Below, piece by piece: positions 27,023 to 35,819 of a stretch of DNA of 64,000 bases. The translations under genes and the position numbers were made by a program. The stretch lies in the NCBI RefSeq assembly GCF_019655855.1, contig NZ_BPFX01000004.1, forward strand, positions 310,001-374,000, given 5' to 3'. Numbering within the stretch: position 1 is the first letter of the stretch; each line of letters opens with the position of its first letter. This stretch comes from Pseudomonas paralcaligenes. GTDB taxonomy: Bacteria > Pseudomonadota > Gammaproteobacteria > Pseudomonadales > Pseudomonadaceae. Below the pieces are notes generated by a model. The model saw only the letters and a program-made list of their open reading frames with translations, was not told the origin of the DNA and ran no database searches.

Positions 27023-28438
27023 TCACAGGCCGGCGTGCGCGGCGATGGCGGTGGCGATGGCGAGGGCCAGGTGCGACGGTTCGCGCTTGATCGAATACTG
27101 GGTCAGCTCCGGGTGGCTCTCGACGAAGCTGGTGTTGAACTGGCCGCTGCGGAACTCGGGGTTGCGCAGGATTTCCTGGTAGTAGGGCGCGGTGGTGCGC
27201 ACGCCCTGCACGCGCATGTCGTCCAGCGCGCGCAGGCCGCGGTCCAGCGCCTCTTCCCAGGTCAGCGCCCAGACGATCAGCTTCAGGCACATGGAGTCGT
27301 AGTACGGCGGGATGGTGTAGCCGGTGTAGATCGCCGTGTCGGTGCGCACGCCGGGGCCGCCGGGCGCGTAGTAGCGGGTGATCTTGCCGAACGAGGGCAG
27401 GAAGTTGTTCTTCGGGTCCTCGGCGTTGATGCGGAACTGCAGGGCGAAGCCGCGGTGGAAGATGTCTTCCTGCTTCACCGACAGCTCCAGCCCGGAGGCG
27501 ATGCGGATCTGCTCGCGAACGATGTCGATGCCGGTGATTTCCTCGGTGATGGTGTGCTCCACCTGGACCCGGGTGTTCATCTCCATGAAGTACACCTCGC
27601 CGTCGGCGAGCAGGAACTCCACGGTGCCGGCGTTCTCGTAGCCCACCGCCTTGGCCGCGCGCACCGCCAGGTCGCCGATGTAGGCGCGTTGCTCAGGGGT
27701 CAGCTGCGGGCTGGGGGCGATCTCGATCAGCTTTTGGTTGCGGCGCTGGATCGAGCAATCGCGCTCGAACAGGTGCACGGTGTTGCCGAAGCTGTCGGCG
27801 AGAATCTGCGCCTCGATGTGCTTCGGATTGACGATGCACTTCTCCAGAAACACCTCGGCCGAGCCGAACGCCTTGGTCGCCTCGGAGATCACCCGGGGGA
27901 AGGCCGACTCCAGTTCCTCGCGGCTGTTGCAGCGGCGGATGCCGCGGCCGCCGCCGCCGGAAGTAGCCTTGAGCATCACCGGATAGCCGATACGCTCGGC
28001 CTCGGACAGCGCCTCGGCGATGTCGGCGACGTTGCCCTCGGTGCCCGGGGTGCAGGGCACGCCAGCGGCGATCATGCTGCGCCGCGCCTCGGTCTTGTCA
28101 CCCATGCGGCGGATCACTTCCGCGCTCGGGCCGATGAACTTGATGCCGCGCTCGGCGCAGATTTCCGCCAGCTCGGCATTCTCCGAGAGGAAGCCATAGC
28201 CCGGGTGGAGGGCGTCGCAGCCGGTTTCCACGGCCAGGTTCACCAGCTTGCGCGGGTTGAGGTAGCCGGCCAGCGGGTCGTCGCCGACGCTGTGTGCCTC
28301 GTCGGCACGCTTGACGTGCAGCGCCTGGCGGTCCGCCTCGGAGTAGACGGCCACCGAGCGGATGCCCATCTCGGCGCAAGCGCGCACGATGCGCACCGCG
28401 ATCTCGCCCCGGTTGGCGATGAGAATCTTCTTGATCAC
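27023..28438 (-). CDS. pycA: Pyruvate carboxylase subunit A (biotin carboxylase)
   Basis: I place the start at the GTG at 28436-28438 (VIKKILIANRGEIAVRI), with GAGGA upstream, giving 471 residues. It is an ATP-grasp biotin carboxylase: glycine-rich loop TSGGGGRGIRR (about 162-172), EKCIVNPKHIEAQIL, MEMNTRVQVEHTITEEITGIDIV and a C-terminal BC domain. It carboxylates the biotin on PycB. Two residues of the motif order distinguish it from fatty-acid AccC only by context, namely the adjacent pycB 10 bp downstream. Confidence 0.92.
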   Translation of the reverse strand: MIKKILIANRGEIAVRIVRACAEMGIRSVAVYSEADRQALHVKRADEAHSVGDDPLAGYLNPRKLVNLAVETGCDALHPGYGFLSENAELAEICAERGIKFIGPSAEVIRRMGDKTEARRSMIAAGVPCTPGTEGNVADIAEALSEAERIGYPVMLKATSGGGGRGIRRCNSREELESAFPRVISEATKAFGSAEVFLEKCIVNPKHIEAQILADSFGNTVHLFERDCSIQRRNQKLIEIAPSPQLTPEQRAYIGDLAVRAAKAVGYENAGTVEFLLADGEVYFMEMNTRVQVEHTITEEITGIDIVREQIRIASGLELSVKQEDIFHRGFALQFRINAEDPKNNFLPSFGKITRYYAPGGPGVRTDTAIYTGYTIPPYYDSMCLKLIVWALTWEEALDRGLRALDDMRVQGVRTTAPYYQEILRNPEFRSGQFNTSFVESHPELTQYSIKREPSHLALAIATAIAAHAGL

Positions 28439-28627
28439 GAGCCTGGTTCCTCGATCACGTGAGCAAAGGACCGCGACAGAGCGGTCCACGAATGACCGCG
28501 CAGCCCGAGGCGGTCTTGCTTTCAAGGTAGCGCCGTCGATGAATTACCCAAAATCAATAATCATTTGGATGACCATTAGCAAAGACTTATAGTCGTGGCG
28601 AAATGAGCCGCTTCCGAGTCGATAGAA

Positions 28628-29569
28628 ATGCGCAAGTCATTGATGCGAATGACATTTCGCCAGCTGCAGATTTTCCGCGCGGTGTGCGAGAGCCGTTCGT
28701 ACAGCCGCGCCGCCGAGGAAATGGCGCTGACCCAGCCGGCGGTGAGCCTGCAGATTCGCCAACTGGAAGAGCTGGTCGGCCAACCGCTGTTCGACTACGT
28801 CGCCAAGAAGCTCTACCTGACCCCCGCCGCCGAGGCCCTGCTACGCGCCAGCGAGGACGTGTTCGGCCGCCTGGAGGCACTGGACATGCAGCTCTCCGAC
28901 CTGCAGGGCTCGCTGCAGGGCCAGCTCACCCTGGCCGTGGAGTCCAGCGCCAAGTACCTGGTGCCGCACCTGTTCGCCGCCTTCCGCGAACAGCACCCGG
29001 AGGTCGGCCTGCAACTGGTGGTGGTCAACCACGGCCAGGCGGTGCGCCGCCTGTCGGCGAGCCGCGACGACCTGCTGATCATGTCGCAGCCGCCTGGCGA
29101 CCAGCCGCTGGATTTCTTCCCCTTCCTCAACAACCCGATCGTCGCCGTGGCGCCGCCACAACACCCGCTGTGTGCCCTGGAGAAGCTGCGCCTGAGCGAC
29201 CTCACGCCGTTCCCGCTGCTGGTCCGCGAGCCCGGATCGGGCACCCGCCGGGCCTGCGAGGAGTATTGTCACCAGAAGCGCGCGCACTTCGCCCAGACGG
29301 TGGAGATAGGTTCCACCGAAGCCCAGGTGGAGGCGACCATCGCCGGCCTCGGCCTGGCCCTGCTGCCGCGCCACGCCGTGCGCCTGGAACTGGCCCGGGG
29401 CTTGCTGCGCGAATTGCCTGTGGAAGAGCTGCCGCTGCAGCGCAGCTGGTGCGTGGTGCACGGCCGCGGCAAGCGCCTGTCGCCGGTGGCCCAGGCCTTC
29501 CGCGACTTCATCCGCGGCGAGCGTGCGCAGATCGCCGAACTGGAACAGCGCTTCAGCCGGGCGGGCTGA
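28628..29569 (+). CDS. LysR-family transcriptional regulator
   Basis: The 313-residue protein has the LysR helix-turn-helix (TFRQLQIFRAVCESRSYSRAAEEMALTQPAVSLQIRQLEELVGQPLF, about 8-55) and a CbbR-like effector domain (about 95-300). It is divergent from pycA across a 190-bp AT-rich gap, the normal layout for LysR proteins that control their neighbour. Starts at 28628, 28643 or 28649 are all possible. Its effector is unknown. Confidence 0.9.
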   Translation: MRKSLMRMTFRQLQIFRAVCESRSYSRAAEEMALTQPAVSLQIRQLEELVGQPLFDYVAKKLYLTPAAEALLRASEDVFGRLEALDMQLSDLQGSLQGQLTLAVESSAKYLVPHLFAAFREQHPEVGLQLVVVNHGQAVRRLSASRDDLLIMSQPPGDQPLDFFPFLNNPIVAVAPPQHPLCALEKLRLSDLTPFPLLVREPGSGTRRACEEYCHQKRAHFAQTVEIGSTEAQVEATIAGLGLALLPRHAVRLELARGLLRELPVEELPLQRSWCVVHGRGKRLSPVAQAFRDFIRGERAQIAELEQRFSRAG

Positions 29570-29587
29570 GCCCGGCAGCCAGGGGAA

Positions 29588-29601
29588 TTTCGTATATGAT
29601 A
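29588..29601. promoter_or_regulatory. CGTATAC-type operator upstream of the GntR gene
   Basis: TTTCGTATATGATA is a two-mismatch version of the palindrome TTTCGTATACGAAA found at 40923 and, with one mismatch, at 34930. It lies 34 bp before the GntR start, suggesting autoregulation. Confidence 0.6.
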
Positions 29602-29634
29602 TTCGCATCAGCCAGCCCGACTCGGTGACGCGCC

Positions 29635-30306
29635 GTGCCTCTACCTCGATTCAACGCTCCCAATCTGGGGATAGTTCCCGCCGCATCCGAGGTCATCGCC
29701 AAACACCTGCGCGACGCGATCATCTCCGGCCATTTCGCCGAGGACGAGCCGATCCGCCAGGACGACATCGCCCATCTGTTCAATGTCAGCAAGATTCCCG
29801 TGCGCGAGGCGCTCAAGCGCCTGGAGGCCGAGGGGCTGGTGATGTTCCAGCGCAACAAGGGCGCGGTGGTCACGCGCATCTCCGAGCCGGAGATGGCGCA
29901 GATGTTCGAGGTGCGGGTGCTGCTGGAAATGCGCGCCATCCGCCTGGCGGTGCCGAACATGACCGAGGAGACCTTCGCCGCCGCCGAACGCATCTGCGAG
30001 GCCTTCCTCGGCGAGGAGGACGTCGGCCGCTGGGCCGAACTCAACTGGCAGCTGCACGCCTGCCTCTACGAGCCGGCGCAGCGCCCCTTCCTGGTCAACC
30101 TGATCCGCTCGATCCACGACAAGCTGGAGCGCTACCTGCGCATGCAGATGAGCCTGTCCGAAGGCAAGGACCGCGCCGACCACGAGCACCGCGACATCAT
30201 CGCCGCCTGCCGCGCGGGCGACGCCGAGGCCGCCGCGCGACTGATCGAGGAGCACATCAACGGCGTGTGCCAGACACTCTACGAGCACTTGCCCAATCGC
30301 GTCTGA
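29635..30306 (+). CDS. GntR/FadR-subfamily regulator of hydroxyproline catabolism (inferred)
   Basis: A GTG start at 29635 gives 223 residues. The N-terminal winged helix (about 15-78) includes [27 protein letters not shown], typical of GntR; the C-terminal FCD domain (about 88-212) carries metal-ligand positions such as [11 protein letters not shown] and [10 protein letters not shown]. It opens the hydroxyproline island. Three matching operators, one before itself, one before the transporter/dehydratase operon and one before the deaminase operon, point to it as the local repressor; the ligand is probably a pathway intermediate. Confidence 0.85.
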   Translation: MPLPRFNAPNLGIVPAASEVIAKHLRDAIISGHFAEDEPIRQDDIAHLFNVSKIPVREALKRLEAEGLVMFQRNKGAVVTRISEPEMAQMFEVRVLLEMRAIRLAVPNMTEETFAAAERICEAFLGEEDVGRWAELNWQLHACLYEPAQRPFLVNLIRSIHDKLERYLRMQMSLSEGKDRADHEHRDIIAACRAGDAEAAARLIEEHINGVCQTLYEHLPNRV

Positions 30307-30406
30307 GGCTGTGCCGATTTCGTCATCACCCCGGCTGAAATGGCTCAAGCCGCCGACCTCGCTCCGGCGGCACCCTTGCCAAAACCATTCATCGGCAGGG
30401 GACTTC

Positions 30407-31342
30407 ATGCAACGCATCCGCGTACTCGACTCGCACACTGGCGGCGAACCCACCCGCCTGGTCCTCGAAGGATTTCCCGACCTCGGCAAGGGCAGCATGG
30501 CCGAACGCCGCCAGGTGCTGGCCGAGCGCTTCGACCAGTGGCGCGCTGCCAGCGTGCTGGAACCGCGTGGCAGCGACGTGCTGGTCGGCGCCCTGCTGTG
30601 CGAGCCGGTCGACCCGGGCGCCTGTGCCGGAGTCATCTTCTTCAACAACACCGGCTACCTCGGCATGTGCGGCCACGGCACCATCGGCCTGGTGGTGTCG
30701 CTAGCCCACTTGGGGCGTATCGGCCCGGGCGTGCACAGGATCGAGACCCCGGTCGGCACCGTCGAGGCAACCCTGCACGACGACCGCTCGGTGAGCGTGC
30801 GTAACGTGCCGGCCTACCGTTACCGCAAGGCGGTGGACGTGGAAGTTCCGGGCCACGGCAAGGTGGTCGGCGACATCGCCTGGGGCGGCAACTGGTTCTT
30901 CCTGATCAGCGACCACGGCCTGCACGTGGCCGGCGACAACCTGGACGTGCTCACCGCCTACTCGGTGGCCGTGCAGCAGGCGCTGGAAGACCAGGGCATC
31001 CGCGGCGAGGACGGCGGCCTGATCGACCACATCGAGCTGTTCGCCGATGACGCCGAGGCCGACAGCCGCAACTTCGTGTTGTGCCCCGGCAAGGCCTACG
31101 ACCGCTCGCCCTGCGGCACCGGCACCAGCGCCAAGCTGGCCTGCCTGGCAGCCGACGGCAAGCTGCAGCCGGGCCAGCTGTGGCGCCAGGCCAGCGTGAT
31201 CGGCAGCCAGTTCGAGGGCAGCTACGAGCACGCCGAAGGCGGCCGCATCATCCCCACCATTCGCGGCCGCGCGCACATCAGCGCCGAGGCCACTCTGCTG
31301 ATCGAGGAAGACGACCCCTTCGCCTGGGGCATCCGCCTGTGA
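30407..31342 (+). CDS. lhpA: 4-hydroxyproline 2-epimerase
   Basis: The ATG at 30407 gives 311 residues, the normal length. This proline-racemase-fold enzyme has both catalytic cysteines: C88 in GMCGHGTIG and C236 in SPCGTGTSA. It turns trans-4-hydroxy-L-proline into cis-4-hydroxy-D-proline, the first step of the pathway. It is followed with a 4-base overlap by the FAD subunit of the D-hydroxyproline dehydrogenase, so the two steps are made together. Confidence 0.92.
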   Translation: MQRIRVLDSHTGGEPTRLVLEGFPDLGKGSMAERRQVLAERFDQWRAASVLEPRGSDVLVGALLCEPVDPGACAGVIFFNNTGYLGMCGHGTIGLVVSLAHLGRIGPGVHRIETPVGTVEATLHDDRSVSVRNVPAYRYRKAVDVEVPGHGKVVGDIAWGGNWFFLISDHGLHVAGDNLDVLTAYSVAVQQALEDQGIRGEDGGLIDHIELFADDAEADSRNFVLCPGKAYDRSPCGTGTSAKLACLAADGKLQPGQLWRQASVIGSQFEGSYEHAEGGRIIPTIRGRAHISAEATLLIEEDDPFAWGIRL

Positions 31343-32451
31343 GTGACGGCGCCGACGTCATCGTCATCGGTGCCGGCATCGTCGGCGCCGCCTGCGCCCA
31401 TGAGCTGGCCCTGCGCGGCCAGCGCGTGCTGGTGCTGGACGCCGGCCTGCGCGCCGCCACCGCCGCCGGCATGGGCCACCTGATCGTGCTCGACGACAAC
31501 CCGGCGGAACTCGCCCTCAGCCAGTACTCGGTGCAACGCTGGCGCGACTGGTCCCGCGACATGCCGGAGGACTGCGCCTACCGACAGAACGGCACCCTGT
31601 GGCTGGCCGCCAGCGCCGAGGAGATGGCGGTGGCCGAGGCCAAGTACCAGGTGCTGCGCGAGCACGGCCTGGACTGCGAGCTGCTCGGCGCCGAGGCCCT
31701 GCGCAGCGCCGAGCCGGAGCTGCGCGACGGCCTGCACGGCGGCCTGCGGGTGATCGGGGACGGCATCCTCTATGCACCCAACGCCGCGCGCTGGCTGCTC
31801 GATCATCCGCTGATCGAAGTCCGCCAGGGCCGCGCGACCGAGGTCGACGGCACCCGCGTGCGTCTGCAAGGCGGCGCCTGGCTGAGCGCCCAGGCGGTGA
31901 TCCTGGCCGGCGGCATCCACGCCAACGAGCTGTGCCCCGAACTGCCCATCGAACCGAAGAAGGGCCACCTGCTGATCACCGACCGCTACCCCGGGCGCAT
32001 CGACCACACCCTGGTCGAACTGGGCTACGTCACCAGCGCACACAACGCCAGCGGCCCCTCGACCGCCGCCAATATCCAGCCCAGGCCGACGGGCCAGCTG
32101 TTCATCGGCGCCTCGCGCCAGTTCGGCACCACCGATCCGGAGGTCGAGCCGTGGATGCTGGCGAAGCTGCTGCAACGCGCCGTCGACTACATGCCGGGGC
32201 TGGCCAGGCTCAACGGCATCCGCGCCTGGACCGGCTTTCGCGCCGCCAGCCCGGATGGCCTGCCGCTGCTCGGCGAACATCCCCAGCGGCCGGGCCTGTG
32301 GATGGCGGTCGGCCACGAGGGCCTGGGCGTCACCACCGCGCCGGGCAGCGCCGACCTGCTGGTCGCCCAGCTGTTCGGCGAAGCCGCGCCGCTGGCGCCG
32401 GAGCCCTATCTGCCGCAACGCTTCCCGGGAGTGCGTGCATGCCTGAACTGA
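31339..32451 (+). CDS. D-hydroxyproline dehydrogenase, FAD (DadA-like) subunit
   Basis: A GTG start overlapping the epimerase stop gives 370 residues. The N-terminal FAD motif [21 protein letters not shown] (about 7-27) and C-terminal [16 protein letters not shown] and [19 protein letters not shown] are typical of the DAO/DadA family. With the next two genes it should form the three-subunit dehydrogenase that oxidises cis-4-hydroxy-D-proline to pyrroline-4-hydroxy-2-carboxylate, as known for P. aeruginosa and P. putida. Confidence 0.9.
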   Translation: MSDGADVIVIGAGIVGAACAHELALRGQRVLVLDAGLRAATAAGMGHLIVLDDNPAELALSQYSVQRWRDWSRDMPEDCAYRQNGTLWLAASAEEMAVAEAKYQVLREHGLDCELLGAEALRSAEPELRDGLHGGLRVIGDGILYAPNAARWLLDHPLIEVRQGRATEVDGTRVRLQGGAWLSAQAVILAGGIHANELCPELPIEPKKGHLLITDRYPGRIDHTLVELGYVTSAHNASGPSTAANIQPRPTGQLFIGASRQFGTTDPEVEPWMLAKLLQRAVDYMPGLARLNGIRAWTGFRAASPDGLPLLGEHPQRPGLWMAVGHEGLGVTTAPGSADLLVAQLFGEAAPLAPEPYLPQRFPGVRACLN

Positions 32452-32675
32452 TTCTCGACGGCCGTCCGCTGCGGGTGGCCGAGGGCACCACGGTAGCCGC
32501 CGCGCTGATGCTAGGCGGCGACGGCACCAGCCGCACCTCGGTGACCGGCCAGCGCCGCGCGCCGGTGTGCGGCATGGGCGTCTGCCAGGAGTGCCGGGTG
32601 ACCATCGACGGCCAGCGCCGCCTGGCCTGCCAGACCCTGTGCCGCGACGGCATGCGCGTGGAGAGCCGGCCATGA
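32439..32675 (+). CDS. D-hydroxyproline dehydrogenase, small [2Fe-2S] subunit
   Basis: This 78-residue protein overlaps its upstream neighbour by 13 bases. It is a plant-type ferredoxin-like domain with cysteines in APVCGMGVCQECRVTIDG and CQT, spaced as in HcnA/SoxD-like small subunits. It would pass electrons within the heteromeric dehydrogenase. Confidence 0.88.
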   Translation: MPELILDGRPLRVAEGTTVAAALMLGGDGTSRTSVTGQRRAPVCGMGVCQECRVTIDGQRRLACQTLCRDGMRVESRP

Positions 32676-33913
32676 AGGTGGACATCCTGATCGTCGGCGC
32701 CGGCCCCGCCGGCATGGCCGCGGCGCTGGCCGCCGCGCCGAGCGGCGCGCGCATCGCCGTGCTCGACGACAATCCCGCCGCAGGCGGGCAGATCTGGCGC
32801 GACGGCCCGCAGGCGCACCTGCCGCCGCTGGCTCGCGAGCATCGCCGGCGCCTGGAGGCGCAGGCCAATATCGAGCTGCTGCCGGCCACCCGCGTGGTCG
32901 CCCTGGCCGGGCCAAAAGCGCTGCTGGTGGAAGACCCCGAGCAGGGCCGCGTCATCCGCTACGACACACTGATCCTCTGCACCGGCGCCCGCGAGCTGCT
33001 GCTGCCCTTTCCCGGCTGGACCCTGCCCGGCGTCACCGGCGCCGGCGGCCTGCAGGCGCTGATCAAGGGTGGCATGCCGGTGGCGGGCGAGCGCATCGTC
33101 ATCGCCGGCAGCGGCCCACTGCTGCTGGCCAGCGCCGCCACGGCGAGGGACAACGGCGCGCGGGTGCTGCACATTGCCGAACAGGCGAGCTGGGCGGCCG
33201 TGGCCGGCTTTGCCGCGCAACTGCCACGCTGGCCGCACAAGCTGCTGCAGTCGTTCGGCCTGTTCCATCCCGGCTACCGGGCCGGCAGCCATGTTGTCGA
33301 AGCACTGGGCGACGGCCGCCTGGAAGCGGTGCGCCTGAACATCAGCGGGCGCACCAGGGAGATCGCCTGCGAGCGCCTGGCCTGTGGCTTCGGCCTGGTC
33401 CCCAACCTGCAGCTCGCCCAGGCCCTGGGCTGCCGCATCGACAGCGGCGCCATCGCCGTCGACCCCTGGCAGGCCACCGACCTGGATGGGGTCTACGCCG
33501 CCGGCGAGAGCACCGGTTTCGGCGGCAGCGAGAAGGCCCTGGTGGAAGGCGCCATCGCCGGCCACGCGGCGGTCGGCGAGCGCGAGGCGGCGCAGCGCTT
33601 GTGGCCACAGCGCAGGCGCTGGCACGGCTTCGCGAAGACGCTGAACGATGCCTTCGCCCTGGGCGACGAGGTGAAGCGACTGGCCCGGCCGGACACCCTG
33701 ATCTGCCGCTGCGAGGACGTGCCGCTGGCCGCCCTCGCCGATCACGGCGGCTGGAGCCAGGCGAAGATGGCCAGCCGCTGCGGCATGGGCGCCTGCCAGG
33801 GCCGCGTCTGCGGCGCCGCCGCCCAGGCCCTGTTCGGCTGGCAGCCGCCGGCGCCGCGCCCACCGTTCAGCCCGACGCGCATCGAGACCCTGCTGCGGCT
33901 CGGCGGAGAATGA
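32672..33913 (+). CDS. D-hydroxyproline dehydrogenase, NAD(P)/FAD-binding subunit
   Basis: The 413-residue protein overlaps the small subunit by 4 bases. It has two dinucleotide folds (ILIVGAGPAGMAAALAAA at 4-21; RIVIAGSGPLLLASAA about 144), and a C-terminal cysteine cluster in LICRCEDVPLAAL and GMGACQGRVCG that matches the BFD-like [2Fe-2S] domain of HcnB/SoxA-type large subunits. It completes the dehydrogenase made with the two previous genes. Confidence 0.88.
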   Translation: MKVDILIVGAGPAGMAAALAAAPSGARIAVLDDNPAAGGQIWRDGPQAHLPPLAREHRRRLEAQANIELLPATRVVALAGPKALLVEDPEQGRVIRYDTLILCTGARELLLPFPGWTLPGVTGAGGLQALIKGGMPVAGERIVIAGSGPLLLASAATARDNGARVLHIAEQASWAAVAGFAAQLPRWPHKLLQSFGLFHPGYRAGSHVVEALGDGRLEAVRLNISGRTREIACERLACGFGLVPNLQLAQALGCRIDSGAIAVDPWQATDLDGVYAAGESTGFGGSEKALVEGAIAGHAAVGEREAAQRLWPQRRRWHGFAKTLNDAFALGDEVKRLARPDTLICRCEDVPLAALADHGGWSQAKMASRCGMGACQGRVCGAAAQALFGWQPPAPRPPFSPTRIETLLRLGGE

Positions 33914-33990
33914 GGCGGCGGGCGGGGCGCTTGTCCGCCGTCCACCGCGCTGCGCACAATGGGCGCCCCGGGCCCGCACGCGACCACCTC

Positions 33991-34743
33991 ATGCTCGACC
34001 TGCTGCCGCCATCCGCCCCCGCCGACCTGCCCAGCCTGCTTGCCAGTCTAGGCGCCATCGCGCCGCTGCTCGACGCGATGCCCGGCGTGGTGTTCTTCGT
34101 CAAGGACCCGCAGGCGCGCTACGTGCTGGTCAACCAGACCCTGGCCACCCGCTGCGGCTTCAAGGACAAGCGCGAGCTGCTCGGGCGCACCGCCGAGGAC
34201 GTCTTCCCCTCGCGCTTCGGCCCGCTCTACACCGCCCAGGACATGCAGGTGCTGGGCGAGGGCGGCGGCCTCGAGGACCAGCTGGAGCTGCACCTCTATC
34301 CCGGCCGCCAGCCCGGCTGGTGCCTGACCCACAAGCTGGCCCTGCGCGATGCCGACGGCACCATCATCGGCATGGCCGGCATCTCCTGCGACCTGCAGGC
34401 CGCCCAGGCGGCGCACCCGGCCTACCAGAAGCTGGCGGCGGTGGACGAGCACATCCGCCGCCACTACGCCCAGCCGATCAGCCTGGCCGAGCTGACCGCC
34501 ATCGCCGGGCTCTCGGTGGCGCAGCTGGAACGCCACTGCAAGCGCATCTTCCAGCTCACCCCGCGGCAGATGATCCACAAGGCGCGCCTCGGCGCCGCCT
34601 CGCAGCTGCTACTGGGCGAACTGCCGATTACCGAGATCGCCCTGCGCTGCGGCTATACCGACCACAGCGCCTTCAGCCGCCAGTTCAAGGCCCTCACCGG
34701 CCTCTCTCCCAGCCAGTACCGCGACTCCCACCGCACCCGCTGA
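33991..34743 (+). CDS. PAS-AraC transcriptional regulator (LhpR-like)
   Basis: The ATG at 33991 gives 250 residues. A PAS domain (about 25-130, LDAMPGVVFFVKDPQARYVLVNQTL) is followed by an AraC helix-turn-helix pair (about 150-248; ITEIALRCGYTDHSAFSRQFKALTGLSPSQYR). In P. aeruginosa an AraC-type protein, LhpR, activates the hydroxyproline genes, and this is the likely counterpart. The ligand is probably hydroxyproline or an intermediate. Having both an AraC and a GntR regulator in one island is notable. Confidence 0.85.
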   Translation: MLDLLPPSAPADLPSLLASLGAIAPLLDAMPGVVFFVKDPQARYVLVNQTLATRCGFKDKRELLGRTAEDVFPSRFGPLYTAQDMQVLGEGGGLEDQLELHLYPGRQPGWCLTHKLALRDADGTIIGMAGISCDLQAAQAAHPAYQKLAAVDEHIRRHYAQPISLAELTAIAGLSVAQLERHCKRIFQLTPRQMIHKARLGAASQLLLGELPITEIALRCGYTDHSAFSRQFKALTGLSPSQYRDSHRTR

Positions 34744-34929
34744 GCCTGCGTGTTCCGTTTGGGGGCACGCGGGTGCGCCCATGCTTCGTTATGTAACACC
34801 AAGCGGTCACGAAAGTGCCCGACTAGTCTGATTCTCACCCCTTCGCAGGATGCCCCGGCCCAGCGCGGCGGGGGCTGGAACATTCGCGCGCCTGCGACGA
34901 GCGATCCGGCATAGGGCTTGCAAAGTAAA

Positions 34930-34943
34930 TATCGTATACGAAA
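34930..34943. promoter_or_regulatory. CGTATACG operator upstream of the transport/dehydratase operon
   Basis: TATCGTATACGAAA, one mismatch from a perfect palindrome, lies 50 bp before the start of the substrate-binding protein gene. See also 29588 and 40923. Confidence 0.7.
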
Positions 34944-34993
34944 TTCAAGATACCTCTGTTTCATCTGCCAACCATCACACCATGAGGCTGCAC

Positions 34994-35812
34994 ATGAATA
35001 GAAAGACCCTCGCCATCGCCCTGGGCGCTGCCCTCAGCGCATCTCTCGCCGCCACCGCCCAGGCCGACAAGCTCGACGACATCATCGAATCCGGCAAGCT
35101 GCGTTGCGCCGTGACCCTCGACTTCCCGCCCATGGGCTTCCGCGACGAGAGCAACAAGCCGGCCGGCTTCGATGTGGACTACTGCAACGACCTGGCCAAG
35201 GTCCTCGGCGTCGATGCCGAAGTGGTCGAGACACCGTTCCCGGACCGCATCCCCGCGCTGGTCTCCGGCCGCGCCGACGTGATCGTCGCCTCCACCTCCG
35301 ACACCCTGGAACGCGCCAAGACCGTGGGCATGACCGTGCCCTACTTCGCCTTCCAGATGGTCGTGCTGACCCGCGAGGACGCCGGCGTGAACAGCTACGC
35401 CGACCTCAAGGGCAAGAAGCTGGGCAACACCAGCGGCACCTACGAGGCCATCGCCCTGGAGAAGGACCAGAAGGCCTGGGGCGAGGGCAGCTTCCGCGCC
35501 TACCAGTCGCAGAACGACACCATTCTCGCCGTGGCCCAGGGCCACATCGACGCCACCGTGGTGACCAACACCGTGGCCGCCGCCACCCTCAAGTCCGGCA
35601 AGTACAAGGGCCTGAAGGTCGCCGGCGACGCGCCCTACGTGGTCGACTACGTGTCCCTGGCCGCCAAGCGCAACGAGTACGGCCTGATCAACTACCTCAA
35701 CCTGTTCGTCAACCAGCAGGTGCGCAACGGCCGCTACGACGAGCTGTGGAAGAAGTGGGTCGGCGACGAGATCAAGCCGGCCAACCTGACCGTTCCCGGC
35801 GTGTACTACTGA
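34994..35812 (+). CDS. ABC transporter substrate-binding protein, amino-acid type
   Basis: I use the ATG at 34994, with GAGG six bases before it, giving 272 residues and a signal peptide (MNRKTLAIALGAALSASLAATAQA). The mature protein is of the polar-amino-acid family 3: LDDIIESGKLRCAVTLDFPPMGFRD, KPAGFDVDYCNDLAKVLGV, FPDRIPALVSGRADVIVA. Placed at the head of an operon with a dehydratase, permeases and ATPase, it most likely binds hydroxyproline or related imino acids. Confidence 0.9.
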   Translation: MNRKTLAIALGAALSASLAATAQADKLDDIIESGKLRCAVTLDFPPMGFRDESNKPAGFDVDYCNDLAKVLGVDAEVVETPFPDRIPALVSGRADVIVASTSDTLERAKTVGMTVPYFAFQMVVLTREDAGVNSYADLKGKKLGNTSGTYEAIALEKDQKAWGEGSFRAYQSQNDTILAVAQGHIDATVVTNTVAAATLKSGKYKGLKVAGDAPYVVDYVSLAAKRNEYGLINYLNLFVNQQVRNGRYDELWKKWVGDEIKPANLTVPGVYY

Positions 35813-35819
35813 CAGGCCG